NCBI GenBank assembly: GCA_028693035.1
Contig: JAQUWE010000017.1
Span: forward strand, 1-32,337
Direction of reading: 5' to 3'
DNA from: Bacilli bacterium
Lineage (GTDB): Bacteria > Bacillota_I > Bacilli_A > RF39 > UBA660
DNA: 32,337 bases
The translations under genes were made by a program, and so were the position numbers. This document shows positions 14,574 to 22,229 of this stretch, piece after piece (within the stretch, counting starts at the first letter, position 1; each line of letters opens with the position of its first letter). A model generated the notes under the pieces. The model was not told where the DNA came from. It made no database searches and saw only the letters and a list, made by a program, of their open reading frames with translations.

Positions 14574-15614
14574 CGTAAATAGTCTTGTAATATCTTGCAC
14601 GGTAATGAGTAGCATGAAAATCATGAGAAAGACAAGTGTCACACCATGAATTAAGTTTTCTGTACTTGGGTTAATTTGTTTTCCTCTTATTTTTTCTATA
14701 ATCATAAATAAGAAACGACCCCCATCAAAAGCAGGAATTGGCATAATATTGATAAATCCTACATTGATGCATAAATAAGCAATCAAATATAAAATATTGA
14801 TAAATCCTGTTTGGGCCGTTTGCCCTACCAATGTGTAGATTCCAACAGGGCCTGCTAAATTATTAAGTCCAAGTTCTCCTGAAAATAAATAAAGAATAAT
14901 ATGTACCATTTGATCAATTAAAGCACCTGTTTTGGCAAAAGCATATTTGATAGAAGGAAGAATACCATGCGCTATTTTACTATCTAAAGCAAATCCATAA
15001 TGATATTCTTTTTCTCCTTTACTGTTTTTTTCAGCCTTCGCTTTGATGGTAATATCTTCTGTTTTACCACTTTTATGTTTTACAGTAAAATCTAATTCTT
15101 TTCCTTTTTGAATACTCATATTTAATAAGAACATATCGGATGAGGAAACTTTTTTACCATTTAAAGAAATGATTTGATCGCCTGCTTTTAGTTTTGTAGA
15201 GCTTGCAGGATACCCTTTATATACTTTCCCAATATAAGGCTTGTTGTCAGGTGCTCCTTGCAATAAAGCAACGACAAATAAAAGAAAAAGCGCTAATAAA
15301 AAGTTGAAAACAACGCCAGCAATGACTGTAAGACATCTTGGCCACCATGCTTTCGATTGCATTCTTTTTTCTACAGGAATACGTTCATCTGCTTCGATTT
15401 CTTCGCCTGCCATTTGAACATATCCACCGATAGGCAAAAGCCTAAGGGAATATTCTGTCTCATCATTTTTTCTTTTGAAATGCAAAAGTCTAGGTCCCAT
15501 TCCAAGAGAAAATTCGTATACGTAAATACCTGCCTTTTTGGCAAAAAGAAAGTGACCAAGTTCATGAATAAAAATGGTGACTCCTAAAACCAATATAAAA
15601 TATAATAATGTCAT
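14571..15614 (-). CDS. rseP: RIP site-2 metalloprotease RseP/RasP
   Basis: A 347-aa intramembrane zinc protease. The active-site HELGH is at residues 17-21 in the first span, and the third zinc ligand Asp is in NIMPIPAFDGGRFLF near the C-terminus. A PDZ domain lies between (IGKVYKGYPASSTKLKAGDQIISLNGKKV). Length and topology are normal for the Firmicutes RasP group. It cuts anti-sigma factors, FtsL and signal-peptide remnants in the cytoplasmic membrane. It is the last gene of uppS-cdsA-rseP, a gene order conserved across Firmicutes; the dxr gene that often sits between cdsA and rseP is absent. AAGGGGGAA precedes the ATG. Confidence 0.95.
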   Translation of the reverse strand: MTLLYFILVLGVTIFIHELGHFLFAKKAGIYVYEFSLGMGPRLLHFKRKNDETEYSLRLLPIGGYVQMAGEEIEADERIPVEKRMQSKAWWPRCLTVIAGVVFNFLLALFLLFVVALLQGAPDNKPYIGKVYKGYPASSTKLKAGDQIISLNGKKVSSSDMFLLNMSIQKGKELDFTVKHKSGKTEDITIKAKAEKNSKGEKEYHYGFALDSKIAHGILPSIKYAFAKTGALIDQMVHIILYLFSGELGLNNLAGPVGIYTLVGQTAQTGFINILYLIAYLCINVGFINIMPIPAFDGGRFLFMIIEKIRGKQINPSTENLIHGVTLVFLMIFMLLITVQDITRLFT

Positions 15615-15624
15615 AGTTTCCCCC

Positions 15625-16425
15625 TTAAATAATAGTCATAAAAAACATAAAGCCTAATAAAATAAAGATGATACTATCAAATCTATCTAAAATACCACCA
15701 TGTCCTGGCATAATATTAGAAAAATCTTTGGTCTTATAATATCTTTTTATAGCAGAGAAAACCAAATCTCCAAGTTGCCCTAAAATAGATAGGAACAAGG
15801 TCACTACAATAATAGAAAATAGTGCAGCGCTCGTATCGACTACCGTCATATAAAACCAAGTACTGATAAGTACACCCATAAGGGTTCCTCCTACCATTCC
15901 TTCGATGGTTTTTTTAGGAGAGATAGATTCTAGTAATTTATGTTTACCAATTAAAAGTCCTGTTATATAAGCAAAAGTATCTGTGAATACAGAAATACAA
16001 AACAAATATAGTAAAATGGCAACGCCAATACTTCTAATATACATAAGTATATGAAAACTAATTCCTAAAAAGAATATACCACCAACTAAATAAAAGGCAT
16101 CATTGATACTATAAAGCTTACGGTCATGATATAAAACGGCTGGTATCAAATATACTAGGAAAATACCTGCAATAACACGAAAATCAAGTCCATATGTAAA
16201 TTCTTTAGTAGCTGTTGCTGCAAATAAAAGGAACGTTAACATAATATAAGAAACGAGCTTAATAAAAATAGGTAACTCTTTCTTTGAATTTTTCACAGCT
16301 AAAAATTCTTTTAAACCGAGAAGTGCTAGAACAAAAATTGCAAAGTTAAATAAATTGCCTCCTATTATAAAAATAGGGATAAATATAAGTAGTGCGACAA
16401 TGGCACTGATGACTCTTGTTTTCAT
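15625..16425 (-). CDS. cdsA: Phosphatidate cytidylyltransferase CdsA
   Basis: A 266-aa multipass membrane enzyme that makes CDP-diacylglycerol from phosphatidic acid and CTP, the branch point of phospholipid synthesis. The CDS signature is complete near the C-terminus: SAIKRYYKTKDFSNIMPG followed by HGGILDRFDS, with the metal-binding Asp residues. About eight hydrophobic spans come before it, as expected. The ATG overlaps the uppS stop in ATGA, which indicates translational coupling. The gap to rseP is 10 nt. Confidence 0.95.
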   Translation of the reverse strand: MKTRVISAIVALLIFIPIFIIGGNLFNFAIFVLALLGLKEFLAVKNSKKELPIFIKLVSYIMLTFLLFAATATKEFTYGLDFRVIAGIFLVYLIPAVLYHDRKLYSINDAFYLVGGIFFLGISFHILMYIRSIGVAILLYLFCISVFTDTFAYITGLLIGKHKLLESISPKKTIEGMVGGTLMGVLISTWFYMTVVDTSAALFSIIVVTLFLSILGQLGDLVFSAIKRYYKTKDFSNIMPGHGGILDRFDSIIFILLGFMFFMTII

Positions 16426-17135
16426 GATTGTATTCCTCCAAATCTTCTATTTCTTTTATTATATTCTAATAGTGCTTTATCAAATTCCATGGTATCAAAG
16501 TCAGGAAATAAAACACTAGGAAAGTAAAATTCTGCATAGGCATTTTGCCATAATAAGAAATTACTAAGTCTGTTCTCTCCACTGGTTCTTATGAGAAAAT
16601 CAACAGGTGGAAGATCTTGATAGAGATGTTGCGCAAATAAGGTTTCATCGATTTCTTCAAGCTGTAGAGTACCTTCTTTTGCTTTTTCTGCTATTTTTTT
16701 AGTAGCGTCAATAATTTCAGCTTGCCCACCATAGTTGATACAAATATTAACGGTTGCGGTGGGTTCTGCTTTGGTATCTACTTCTATTTCTCTCATAGCT
16801 TTTATAATAGTAGGTTCCAAAGGTTCTTCTCTTCCAGAAAAGACCATTCTAATATGTTCTTTTTTTAACTCTTTGCTCATTTCTTTCATGCGGTTTTTAA
16901 ATAAAAACATTAAGTATTTTACTTCTTCTTTTGGTCTTTTAAAGTTTTCTGTAGAAAAAATATAAAAACTGATAATTTTAATACCTCTTTTTACAGCATG
17001 TTTAGCAATTTCTTCTACTCTTTTAGCCCCTACTTTATGTCCTTCACTACGTGATTTTCCTTGCCTTGTTGCCCATCTTCCATTTCCATCTACTATAATA
17101 GCTAGGTGGTGCGGGACTTTCATTTCTTCTTGCAT
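16422..17135 (-). CDS. uppS: Isoprenyl transferase (undecaprenyl diphosphate synthase)
   Basis: A 237-aa cis-prenyltransferase that extends farnesyl diphosphate with isopentenyl diphosphate to undecaprenyl diphosphate, the lipid carrier for cell-wall synthesis. The catalytic motif IIVDGNGRWA (residues 13-22) and the C-terminal FLIRTSGENRLSNFLLWQNAYAEFYF region are intact. In the latter, the usual SGE-x-R-[IL]-SNFL-W-Q motif is exact. It is the first gene of the envelope operon, with GAGG 7 nt before the ATG and a clear sigma-A promoter upstream. Confidence 0.96.
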   Translation of the reverse strand: MQEEMKVPHHLAIIVDGNGRWATRQGKSRSEGHKVGAKRVEEIAKHAVKRGIKIISFYIFSTENFKRPKEEVKYLMFLFKNRMKEMSKELKKEHIRMVFSGREEPLEPTIIKAMREIEVDTKAEPTATVNICINYGGQAEIIDATKKIAEKAKEGTLQLEEIDETLFAQHLYQDLPPVDFLIRTSGENRLSNFLLWQNAYAEFYFPSVLFPDFDTMEFDKALLEYNKRNRRFGGIQS

Positions 17136-17165
17136 TTTTTTACCTCTCTTATACTACATAACTCT

Positions 17166-17194
17166 ATTATAATATAATTATATGTTTTGGGCAA
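17166..17194 (-). promoter_or_regulatory. Promoter of the uppS-cdsA-rseP operon
   Basis: TTGCCC -35, 17-nt spacer and perfect TATAAT -10 on the minus strand, about 30 nt before the uppS start codon. Confidence 0.72.
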
Positions 17195-17240
17195 GTTTTA
17201 AAGGAATAAGTCTTTTTATTTTAAAGAAAACATTTTGACA

Positions 17241-17266
17241 TAAAAAAAATATCCTTTTGGGATATC
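17241..17266 (-). terminator. Terminator of the rpsP-khpA operon
   Basis: Minus-strand hairpin GATATCC/GGATAT with a short loop and a run of eight T, directly after the khpA stop codon. Confidence 0.85.
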
Positions 17267-17509
17267 TTAGATAGAATCGATATTGATTTTTACTCTTGGT
17301 TCTTCGTTGATATAAGCAGATGCTCTTACAAGGATTCTAATTGCAGTTGCGATTTGACCACCTCTACCAATAACAGCTCCCATATCTTCTTCACTTACAA
17401 GTACTTCAATCACGATTCCTTCTTCGGTTTCAAAGCCTTTTACTGATACTGATTCCGGATTTTTAACAACACTTTTAATTAAAAAGGTTGTAAGCTCAGC
17501 AAGTCTCAT
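17267..17509 (-). CDS. khpA: KH domain RNA-binding protein KhpA
   Basis: An 80-aa single type-II KH domain. The RNA-binding GxxG loop is in GAVIGRGGQIATAIRILVRA (residues about 44-63), and the end reads EEPRVKINIDSI. KhpA (YlqC) pairs with KhpB/Jag in Firmicutes to bind RNA and influence cell elongation and division. It lies immediately after rpsP, the usual place, and its ATG shares one base with the rpsP stop (TAATG). Confidence 0.93.
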   Translation of the reverse strand: MRLAELTTFLIKSVVKNPESVSVKGFETEEGIVIEVLVSEEDMGAVIGRGGQIATAIRILVRASAYINEEPRVKINIDSI

Positions 17510-17784
17510 TATTTATCAGCTTTCTTTTGTTTACTTTCGTGGAAAGTTTTAAGAACGCCTTTGTTACTTAATAAAGCTCTTACAGTATCGGTAGGAATAG
17601 CTCCTTTTGATAACCAATCTAATGTTTTGTCTTCTTTTACAGTTACATCTCCATTTAATGGATTGTATGTTCCAACTTCATCGATAACTTTACCATCTCT
17701 AGGTGCTCTTGAATCAGCAGCTACGATACGGTAAAAAGGTCTTTTTTTAGAACCCATTCTTTTTAGTCTTAATTTAACAGCCAT
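17509..17784 (-). CDS. rpsP: 30S ribosomal protein S16
   Basis: A 91-aa protein of normal S16 length, beginning [20 protein letters not shown], followed by [23 protein letters not shown], which is diagnostic. It helps assemble the 30S subunit body. GGAGG precedes the ATG, and a strong TTGACA promoter lies just upstream. In most Firmicutes ffh, rimM and trmD lie close by; here only khpA follows before a terminator. Confidence 0.97.
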   Translation of the reverse strand: MAVKLRLKRMGSKKRPFYRIVAADSRAPRDGKVIDEVGTYNPLNGDVTVKEDKTLDWLSKGAIPTDTVRALLSNKGVLKTFHESKQKKADK

Positions 17785-17808
17785 GTTTTCTCCTCCATTT
17801 CTTTTAAC

Positions 17809-17837
17809 AGTTTACCATAGTAAACAAAAGATGTCAA
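17809..17837 (-). promoter_or_regulatory. Promoter of rpsP-khpA
   Basis: Perfect TTGACA -35, 17-nt spacer and TAAACT -10 on the minus strand. The -35 is embedded in the 3' arm of the terminator of the preceding gene. Confidence 0.75.
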
Positions 17838-17855
17838 CCTTTTTGTGTTGACACC
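17831..17855 (-). terminator. Terminator of the surface-protein gene
   Basis: Minus-strand hairpin GGTGTCAAC/GTTGACATC (nine pairs, one G-T) followed by TTTTG, seven nt after the stop codon at 17862. Confidence 0.75.
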
Positions 17856-17861
17856 TGGTTA

Positions 17862-19691
17862 TTAATAAATATATGCGAGTACATGGGTTGCAAATGACAT
17901 AAAGTTAGGATTTAACATGATATTTCCTAAAATGGTATTGATATTTTCATTTGTAAGTTTATCATAGGTAATACTCTTTTGGATTTTAGGAACTTCTACT
18001 TTTTCCCCTATTTTGGTTTCATAGGCACTTGCCATCTTCATCGTGAAAGCTTTTGTACCTGCTATCTCATAGTTGAGAGTAAAAGAAGTATTTCCATTAT
18101 AAGTACTGTCTTTTTTTGTTTCTTCATTTTGAAGAGTACCTGTCATTTTGTTATTGTTTACTGTATCTGTAATTGTATAATCAATCGTATATTTACCATT
18201 TTCTTTGGTGTAGTTAACAAGTGCATTCATATCTCCATAAGTTGCTGTTAAGACATATTTTTGATCACTTTGTTTTTCTGTTTCAATGTGGATTAGTTCT
18301 TTGGTATTTTTTAATATATCCGTATAAGTTTTTGTTTTGTCTTTAACAAAAGTCATTTCTGTTACTGTAGTTTCACTTGCATCTAACTGGCTAGCTACAA
18401 TCCCGTATTTGACAGCTGTATTTAAAATACCATCTGTATATACATTAAGTTCAATGGTATCATTTTCAAGGATTTTTTTTGTTTTATAATTTTTTATACT
18501 TTTTTCCATATTTGCTTTTATCGTATTTTGTTTTTCACCTGTATACTGTGTAAGTAATTTTATAAAAGTTTTATTTTTCTTTAGTTTATTTAGAACATTT
18601 TCATATAAAGTATGGATATTATTTTCTGTTAATGTATAAGATATTTTTGTTACTTTTTGTTCTTTGTTTCCTACTTTTGTTGTGACTGTTTCTTTTTTGA
18701 AATCCTTAGGATCTAATGATTCTAAAAAGGCATTTTTAACAATTTTAGTGATCGTTCTTGCATCTTCTACAGCCACCTCTGGGTTCTCATACAAAGCATC
18801 ATACTCTTTCATAGGAATTTCTATATATTTATCAAATAAATCTTTAAGTTCTATATAAAGAGAAGATTCTTTTGCATACGTTCCTAGTTCTAACATCTCT
18901 CCTTCTCCATATTTTAATGAAATTAAAGAGGATGCTTTCTTATTTTTATAATCAGTTCCAAATTCATATGTACCATTTACTTGATTGAATTCTTTGGATA
19001 TACCTACTGCAGATTCTCCTAGTTTGGCATCTGCTTCCATAGAAATTTTTAAATCTCCTTTGGTAACAAGGGTACTATTTTTAGCTATATTGTATTTGTT
19101 ATTAGAAAGTAAGCTTATATTGTTTACTATATTTCCATATTCTTTATTTACAGCTGCTAGAAATAGATTTTTGGTGTTAAAAAGAAGGAAATAAATGGCT
19201 ACTAAAATAGCGACAATAATGACAATAAGAAGCCCTACTACAAATCCTTTTTTGCTTTTTTTCTTAGGTTCTGATTGTGTAGGTTCTATAAAAGTTTCAC
19301 AAAAAGGAAAGACTGGCATTTCTTCTGTTGGCATTCCTTCTGCTTGATTGTCTATCTCAATTTCAGGCAAATGCATAGGTTCATTCTTTTCTGTTTCTAT
19401 GTGGAATTCTTTTTCTTGGTGTTCTTCTTTTTCTAAGTCAGAAGGCACTAACGCTTCTTCTTCCTCTTCTGTGCTCATTTTCTCTGTAGGATTTTCTTCT
19501 TTATAAAGTTCTTCTCCTTTATTTATTTCTAATGGAGTTTCTTCTAAGGCAGGTTCTACGACTCCCTCTAAGGGATTTTTGATTGTCTCTGTTTCTCTCT
19601 CCAAAACTTCTTCTTTAGAAACAAGAGGTTCTTCTTTACTTTGTGAATCAGTTTTGATAACTTTTTCGTTATCTTTTTCTTCTGGGTTCAT
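17862..19691 (-). CDS. Large single-span surface protein with acidic N-terminal tail
   Basis: A 609-aa protein in three parts. Residues 1-140 are extremely Glu-rich and surely disordered. A basic stop KKKSKK (143-148) and one span GFVVGLLIVIIVAILVAIYFLL (149-170) put that tail in the cytoplasm. Residues 172-609 form an outside domain rich in Lys, Thr and beta-prone stretches, with SLKYGEGEMLELGTYAKESSLYI and TKISYTLTENNIHTLYENVLNKLKKN. It resembles the large DUF6583-like surface proteins of gut Firmicutes, but I do not recognise a function. AGGAGG and a TATAAT promoter support the start. It forms a single-gene unit between cotE and rpsP. Confidence 0.8.
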   Translation of the reverse strand: MNPEEKDNEKVIKTDSQSKEEPLVSKEEVLERETETIKNPLEGVVEPALEETPLEINKGEELYKEENPTEKMSTEEEEEALVPSDLEKEEHQEKEFHIETEKNEPMHLPEIEIDNQAEGMPTEEMPVFPFCETFIEPTQSEPKKKSKKGFVVGLLIVIIVAILVAIYFLLFNTKNLFLAAVNKEYGNIVNNISLLSNNKYNIAKNSTLVTKGDLKISMEADAKLGESAVGISKEFNQVNGTYEFGTDYKNKKASSLISLKYGEGEMLELGTYAKESSLYIELKDLFDKYIEIPMKEYDALYENPEVAVEDARTITKIVKNAFLESLDPKDFKKETVTTKVGNKEQKVTKISYTLTENNIHTLYENVLNKLKKNKTFIKLLTQYTGEKQNTIKANMEKSIKNYKTKKILENDTIELNVYTDGILNTAVKYGIVASQLDASETTVTEMTFVKDKTKTYTDILKNTKELIHIETEKQSDQKYVLTATYGDMNALVNYTKENGKYTIDYTITDTVNNNKMTGTLQNEETKKDSTYNGNTSFTLNYEIAGTKAFTMKMASAYETKIGEKVEVPKIQKSITYDKLTNENINTILGNIMLNPNFMSFATHVLAYIY

Positions 19692-19712
19692 ATAAATTCC
19701 TCCTATGGTAGT

Positions 19713-19741
19713 ATTATATCATGGTTTTTTTAGGGGAGCAA
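19713..19741 (-). promoter_or_regulatory. Promoter of the surface-protein gene
   Basis: TTGCTC -35, 17-nt spacer and perfect TATAAT -10 on the minus strand, about 20 nt before the start codon. Confidence 0.7.
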
Positions 19742-19752
19742 TTCTCCTAAAG

Positions 19753-19776
19753 AAAAAAGTATCAAAATTGATACTC
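19753..19776 (-). terminator. Terminator of cotE
   Basis: Minus-strand hairpin GAGTATCAA/TTGATACTT with a TTTTTT tail, directly after the cotE stop codon. Confidence 0.8.
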
Positions 19777-19777
19777 T

Positions 19778-20308
19778 TTATTCTATAAAATCGGTATTTA
19801 CGCTATTATCAATTTCTTCTAATGTCTCGTCATCTACATCATCTTCGATTTCATCCCAAGGTTCTTCTTCCTCTTCTACGGAAATCTTCATTTTTGTTTC
19901 ACCAACAATTTCAACACCAAGTTCTTTTTCGATATCAAAGGTAATGGTGTTACCATCTGTATCTACTTTTGAACAAGATGGTTGTTTAAGGGTTCTTACG
20001 ATAATATCTGTATCTCCAGATAAATCAGCATTTTCTCTTACCTTTACATTGAAGGTATCGTTGTATTCAATTTTCTTATTTACAACAGTTGTTTTACTAT
20101 CTTTATCATAAGAATACCAAATATTGATATCATAAGATCCGTCGACACCTATTTTGTCGCCTGATTTATATCCTTTAAATTGGTGGTTAATGACCCAGCA
20201 CCCTAGAATAGTGGATGGTGTATCTGATACCGTTAACTCATAATTGTTTTTGAAATATTTCTTGCCCTTTCCAATAATAGCTTTTGTTACAATCTCTTTA
20301 AATGCCAC
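19778..20308 (-). CDS. cotE: Outer spore coat morphogenetic protein CotE
   Basis: A 176-aa protein with the CotE pattern over its length: FKEIVTKAIIGKGKKYFKNN, then DTPSTILGCWVINHQFKGYK, DGSYDINIWYSYDKDSKTTVV, IVRTLKQPSC and EKELGVEIVGETKMKI, ending in a very acidic tail as in B. subtilis CotE. CotE anchors and organises the outer coat of the forespore. The GTG start at 20308 is chosen: GAGAGGTGATAAA lies just before it and homology begins at once; the upstream Met is inside the ribosome binding site. A sigma-E-like promoter precedes it. In Bacillus cotE sits by miaB-ricA; here miaB is about 7 kb away. Confidence 0.93.
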   Translation of the reverse strand: MAFKEIVTKAIIGKGKKYFKNNYELTVSDTPSTILGCWVINHQFKGYKSGDKIGVDGSYDINIWYSYDKDSKTTVVNKKIEYNDTFNVKVRENADLSGDTDIIVRTLKQPSCSKVDTDGNTITFDIEKELGVEIVGETKMKISVEEEEEPWDEIEDDVDDETLEEIDNSVNTDFIE

Positions 20309-20326
20309 TTTATCACCTCTCAATTT

Positions 20327-20356
20327 AATGTATGCAAGTACATGACAAAAGTATAC
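20327..20356 (-). promoter_or_regulatory. Sigma-E-like sporulation promoter of cotE
   Basis: On the minus strand GTATACTT, 14-nt spacer, then CATACATT. This fits the sigma-E consensus (kmATATTT, 14-15 nt, CATACAMT) closely and lies 20-50 nt upstream of the cotE start. B. subtilis cotE is likewise transcribed by sigma-E in the mother cell. No sigma-A promoter is visible in this gap. Confidence 0.65.
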
Positions 20357-20435
20357 ACATATTCTTTTATTTTATGTTTTTTGTGGTATTTGACTTGTTC
20401 TATATTTCATCCTTCTTTATATTGTATTCTTCTAT

Positions 20436-20467
20436 AAAAAAAAGAATGTCGTTATTTTTGACATTCC
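20436..20467 (-). terminator. Terminator of the duplicated phage-like gene
   Basis: Minus-strand hairpin GAATGTC/GACATTC with a run of eight T, about 25 nt past the stop codon at 20491. Confidence 0.85.
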
Positions 20468-20490
20468 TGATTTCTATATAGAGTTAACTG

Positions 20491-21018
20491 TTATTTATAT
20501 AGTAGCATTTGTTTGTTTTTTACTTTTTGATTTTTCTTTAAAGGTTTATCATCTATTTTAATTTTTAATTCAAAAGGTAAATTTATTTGTCCGGGACGTA
20601 CTTTTGCACCAAAAATATGCATAATTTCCCATAATTCAAATTCTGTACAACCATTTGCATCCATTTCTGGAAGAACCATTTTTCCTCCATTTGTGGAATG
20701 AATAATTAAGTATTCTATTAAAATAGCTAGTCCTGCTTTGGTTAGTTTTACTTTCACTTTTGTATGCATGTCTACTTTTAAAATTTCATTATTTATTTTG
20801 ATTTCTGGGAAGAAAAGTTCTTCATCCTTGTTTACATCTTTAAAAAAATTTATAAAACTATGAAACTCAAATTGGATATTCCCTTCTGCATCCCTTGTGA
20901 AAAGATATCCTTCTTTTCTAATTCTTTCATAAATTTTATTTTCTTCTTTTTGTAGAATTTCTAAACCTCTGTCTTTTAATTTTACGGTAATTATATCATT
21001 TAAATGTACTGCCTTCAT
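20491..21018 (-). CDS. Internally duplicated phage-like protein, unknown function
   Basis: A 175-aa protein made of two copies of one unit. Unit 1 (about residues 6-78) reads ITVKLKDRGLEIL ... RDAEGNIQFEFHSFINFF ... FFPEIKINN; unit 2 (about 82-160) reads VKVKLTKAGLAIL ... MDANGCTEFELWEIMHIF ... LPFELKIKIDD. Single units with KVKLT-x-x-G and D-x-x-G ... ELW-[ED]-[IL]-M-x-I-F-G occur as small proteins of phages and prophages in Firmicutes, role unknown. The tail after 160 is basic. GGGAGG supports the ATG. It is followed by a strong terminator. The gap before it (21019-21228) holds a broken gene tail. Confidence 0.75.
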   Translation of the reverse strand: MKAVHLNDIITVKLKDRGLEILQKEENKIYERIRKEGYLFTRDAEGNIQFEFHSFINFFKDVNKDEELFFPEIKINNEILKVDMHTKVKVKLTKAGLAILIEYLIIHSTNGGKMVLPEMDANGCTEFELWEIMHIFGAKVRPGQINLPFELKIKIDDKPLKKNQKVKNKQMLLYK

Positions 21019-21087
21019 CTAAAAAGCCTCCCTCAATGCCTGTATTCTAACACATTTTTTGTTCTAAATCAACTTTAATTGAGGAAA

Positions 21088-21204
21088 CTAAAAAACATTT
21101 TTTTCTACGATATCATATTTTATCTTTCATTGTTATATCAGAATATTCTGCTCTGTGTAAAATCCAATATGAGTACACCATATTATATTTTTTAGTATTG
21201 CACT
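21088..21204 (-). pseudogene. Broken gene tail resembling the nucleotidyltransferase-like gene
   Basis: On the minus strand an open stretch reads NMVYSYWILHRAEYSDITMK then DKI before TGA; after a 2-nt shift it continues YDIVEKNVF and TAG. The last part matches the end of the gene at 21820 (STREKDKIKYDIVEKKLKNI), and about 25 bases around TACGATATCATATTTTAT are identical between the two places. This looks like the decayed 3' end of a paralogous gene left after deletion. There is no start codon or ribosome binding site. Confidence 0.5.
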
Positions 21205-21228
21205 TGAAATGGTTGACAAAGATTGTAT

Positions 21229-21765
21229 TTATAGAATTACTTTTAAATTTTCTCTGGTTTTCTTTAAAACTTCATACAAAGGAGTACTGTTTTTTTGTAA
21301 AAGCCAAAATAAATCAATATATTTTTGTGTATCAGAAGCAATCAAATCTGAGTTAATATAGTCATTTTTATCATCATAAAACATTTTACTAACCCGCTCA
21401 TTATCAAAAATCCAAAAATCCGAGGAATTTTCACCCTTTAAGAGTTCATCATACTTTGCTTCATCCAGATAATATATTTCTTCTCCAGCAAGCGTGTTTA
21501 ACTCTGCGATTCTAAGCATCCACTTATTATAATCGGTTTGTTTCGCCGGCAAAACAATAATGCGAATAATTTTTTTCCCTTCAGATGTCCATGTTTTTAC
21601 ATCCGCTCTCCATTCTTTATTGCTGTCTTCTCCCATTGGAAACCCTTGCATATATTTTTGTACTTCCTCAGTTTCTCCACAATCATAATATGGCAATGCA
21701 CAGATACGATAAGCTGTTTCTTTAAAATTATCAAATTCGGTATCTAACAAATCTTTTTTACTCAA
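21229..21765 (-). CDS. DUF6879-like protein
   Basis: A 178-aa protein whose conserved pattern fits the DUF6879 family: FKETAYRICALPYYDCGETE with a short gap to EVQKYMQGF, then EWRADVKTWTSEGKKIIRIIV, LPAKQTDYNKWMLRIAELNTLAGEEIYYL, SDFWIFDNERVSKMFYDDKN and YIDLFWLLQKNSTPL. The family is abundant in Actinobacteria beside XRE regulators and DUF397 proteins, and its role is unknown. The start is a TTG with AAAGGAG 6 nt upstream; no ATG is available near it. It lies between the phage-like gene and a nucleotidyltransferase-fold gene in the accessory block. The assignment is from memory of the family pattern. Confidence 0.7.
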   Translation of the reverse strand: MSKKDLLDTEFDNFKETAYRICALPYYDCGETEEVQKYMQGFPMGEDSNKEWRADVKTWTSEGKKIIRIIVLPAKQTDYNKWMLRIAELNTLAGEEIYYLDEAKYDELLKGENSSDFWIFDNERVSKMFYDDKNDYINSDLIASDTQKYIDLFWLLQKNSTPLYEVLKKTRENLKVIL

Positions 21766-21819
21766 TTTTTTCTCCTTTAGTTTCTTTTGCTAAGTTTACA
21801 ATTTTTAGGTCTTCTTAAA

Positions 21820-22206
21820 TTATATGTTTTTTAATTTTTTTTCTACGATATCATATTTTATTTTATCTTTTTCTCTAGTACTATTTTTAAGATAATCAAA
21901 ATATTTAGGTAAACTTTCTAAATAATAATCCTTATGTTTTTCTGTTTTCCATTCTTCTTTGGTATCTAAAACACATTCTATTCTATCAGTTGCTATATAC
22001 CAACCATTTTCTTTGCGTTTTAGGGAATATTGTTTTTTGAGTTGCTCTAACCCTTTTTCCGTAATAGCAAGATCCAAATCTCCAGCATTTGGGAATAAAT
22101 CTCTTAATACAAGTGCAGAAGTAGAGAGTACCCAAAATTCTTCTTTATCTACTTTTAAGTTCTGTAATAGTGATAGTAGTTCTTCTTTATTCATTCTTTT
22201 TTCCAT
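21820..22206 (-). CDS. Nucleotidyltransferase-fold protein
   Basis: A 128-aa protein with the start of a nucleotidyltransferase-like fold: FWVLSTSALVLRDLFPNAGDLDLAITEKGLEQL, where DLDLAI supplies the paired metal-binding Asp. It continues with RIECVLDT and YYLESLPKYFDYLKNSTREKDKI. Related small proteins sit in the MNT/AbiEii-like superfamily and often act on nucleic-acid ends or as antitoxin or toxin parts, but no partner toxin is visible. The Met at 22206 is chosen because AAAGGAG lies 9 nt before it; the longer frame to 22266 has no support. Its 3' end is duplicated at 21088-21204. Confidence 0.7.
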   Translation of the reverse strand: MEKRMNKEELLSLLQNLKVDKEEFWVLSTSALVLRDLFPNAGDLDLAITEKGLEQLKKQYSLKRKENGWYIATDRIECVLDTKEEWKTEKHKDYYLESLPKYFDYLKNSTREKDKIKYDIVEKKLKNI

Positions 22207-22229
22207 ATTAGATTTCTCCTTTTCTTTAT

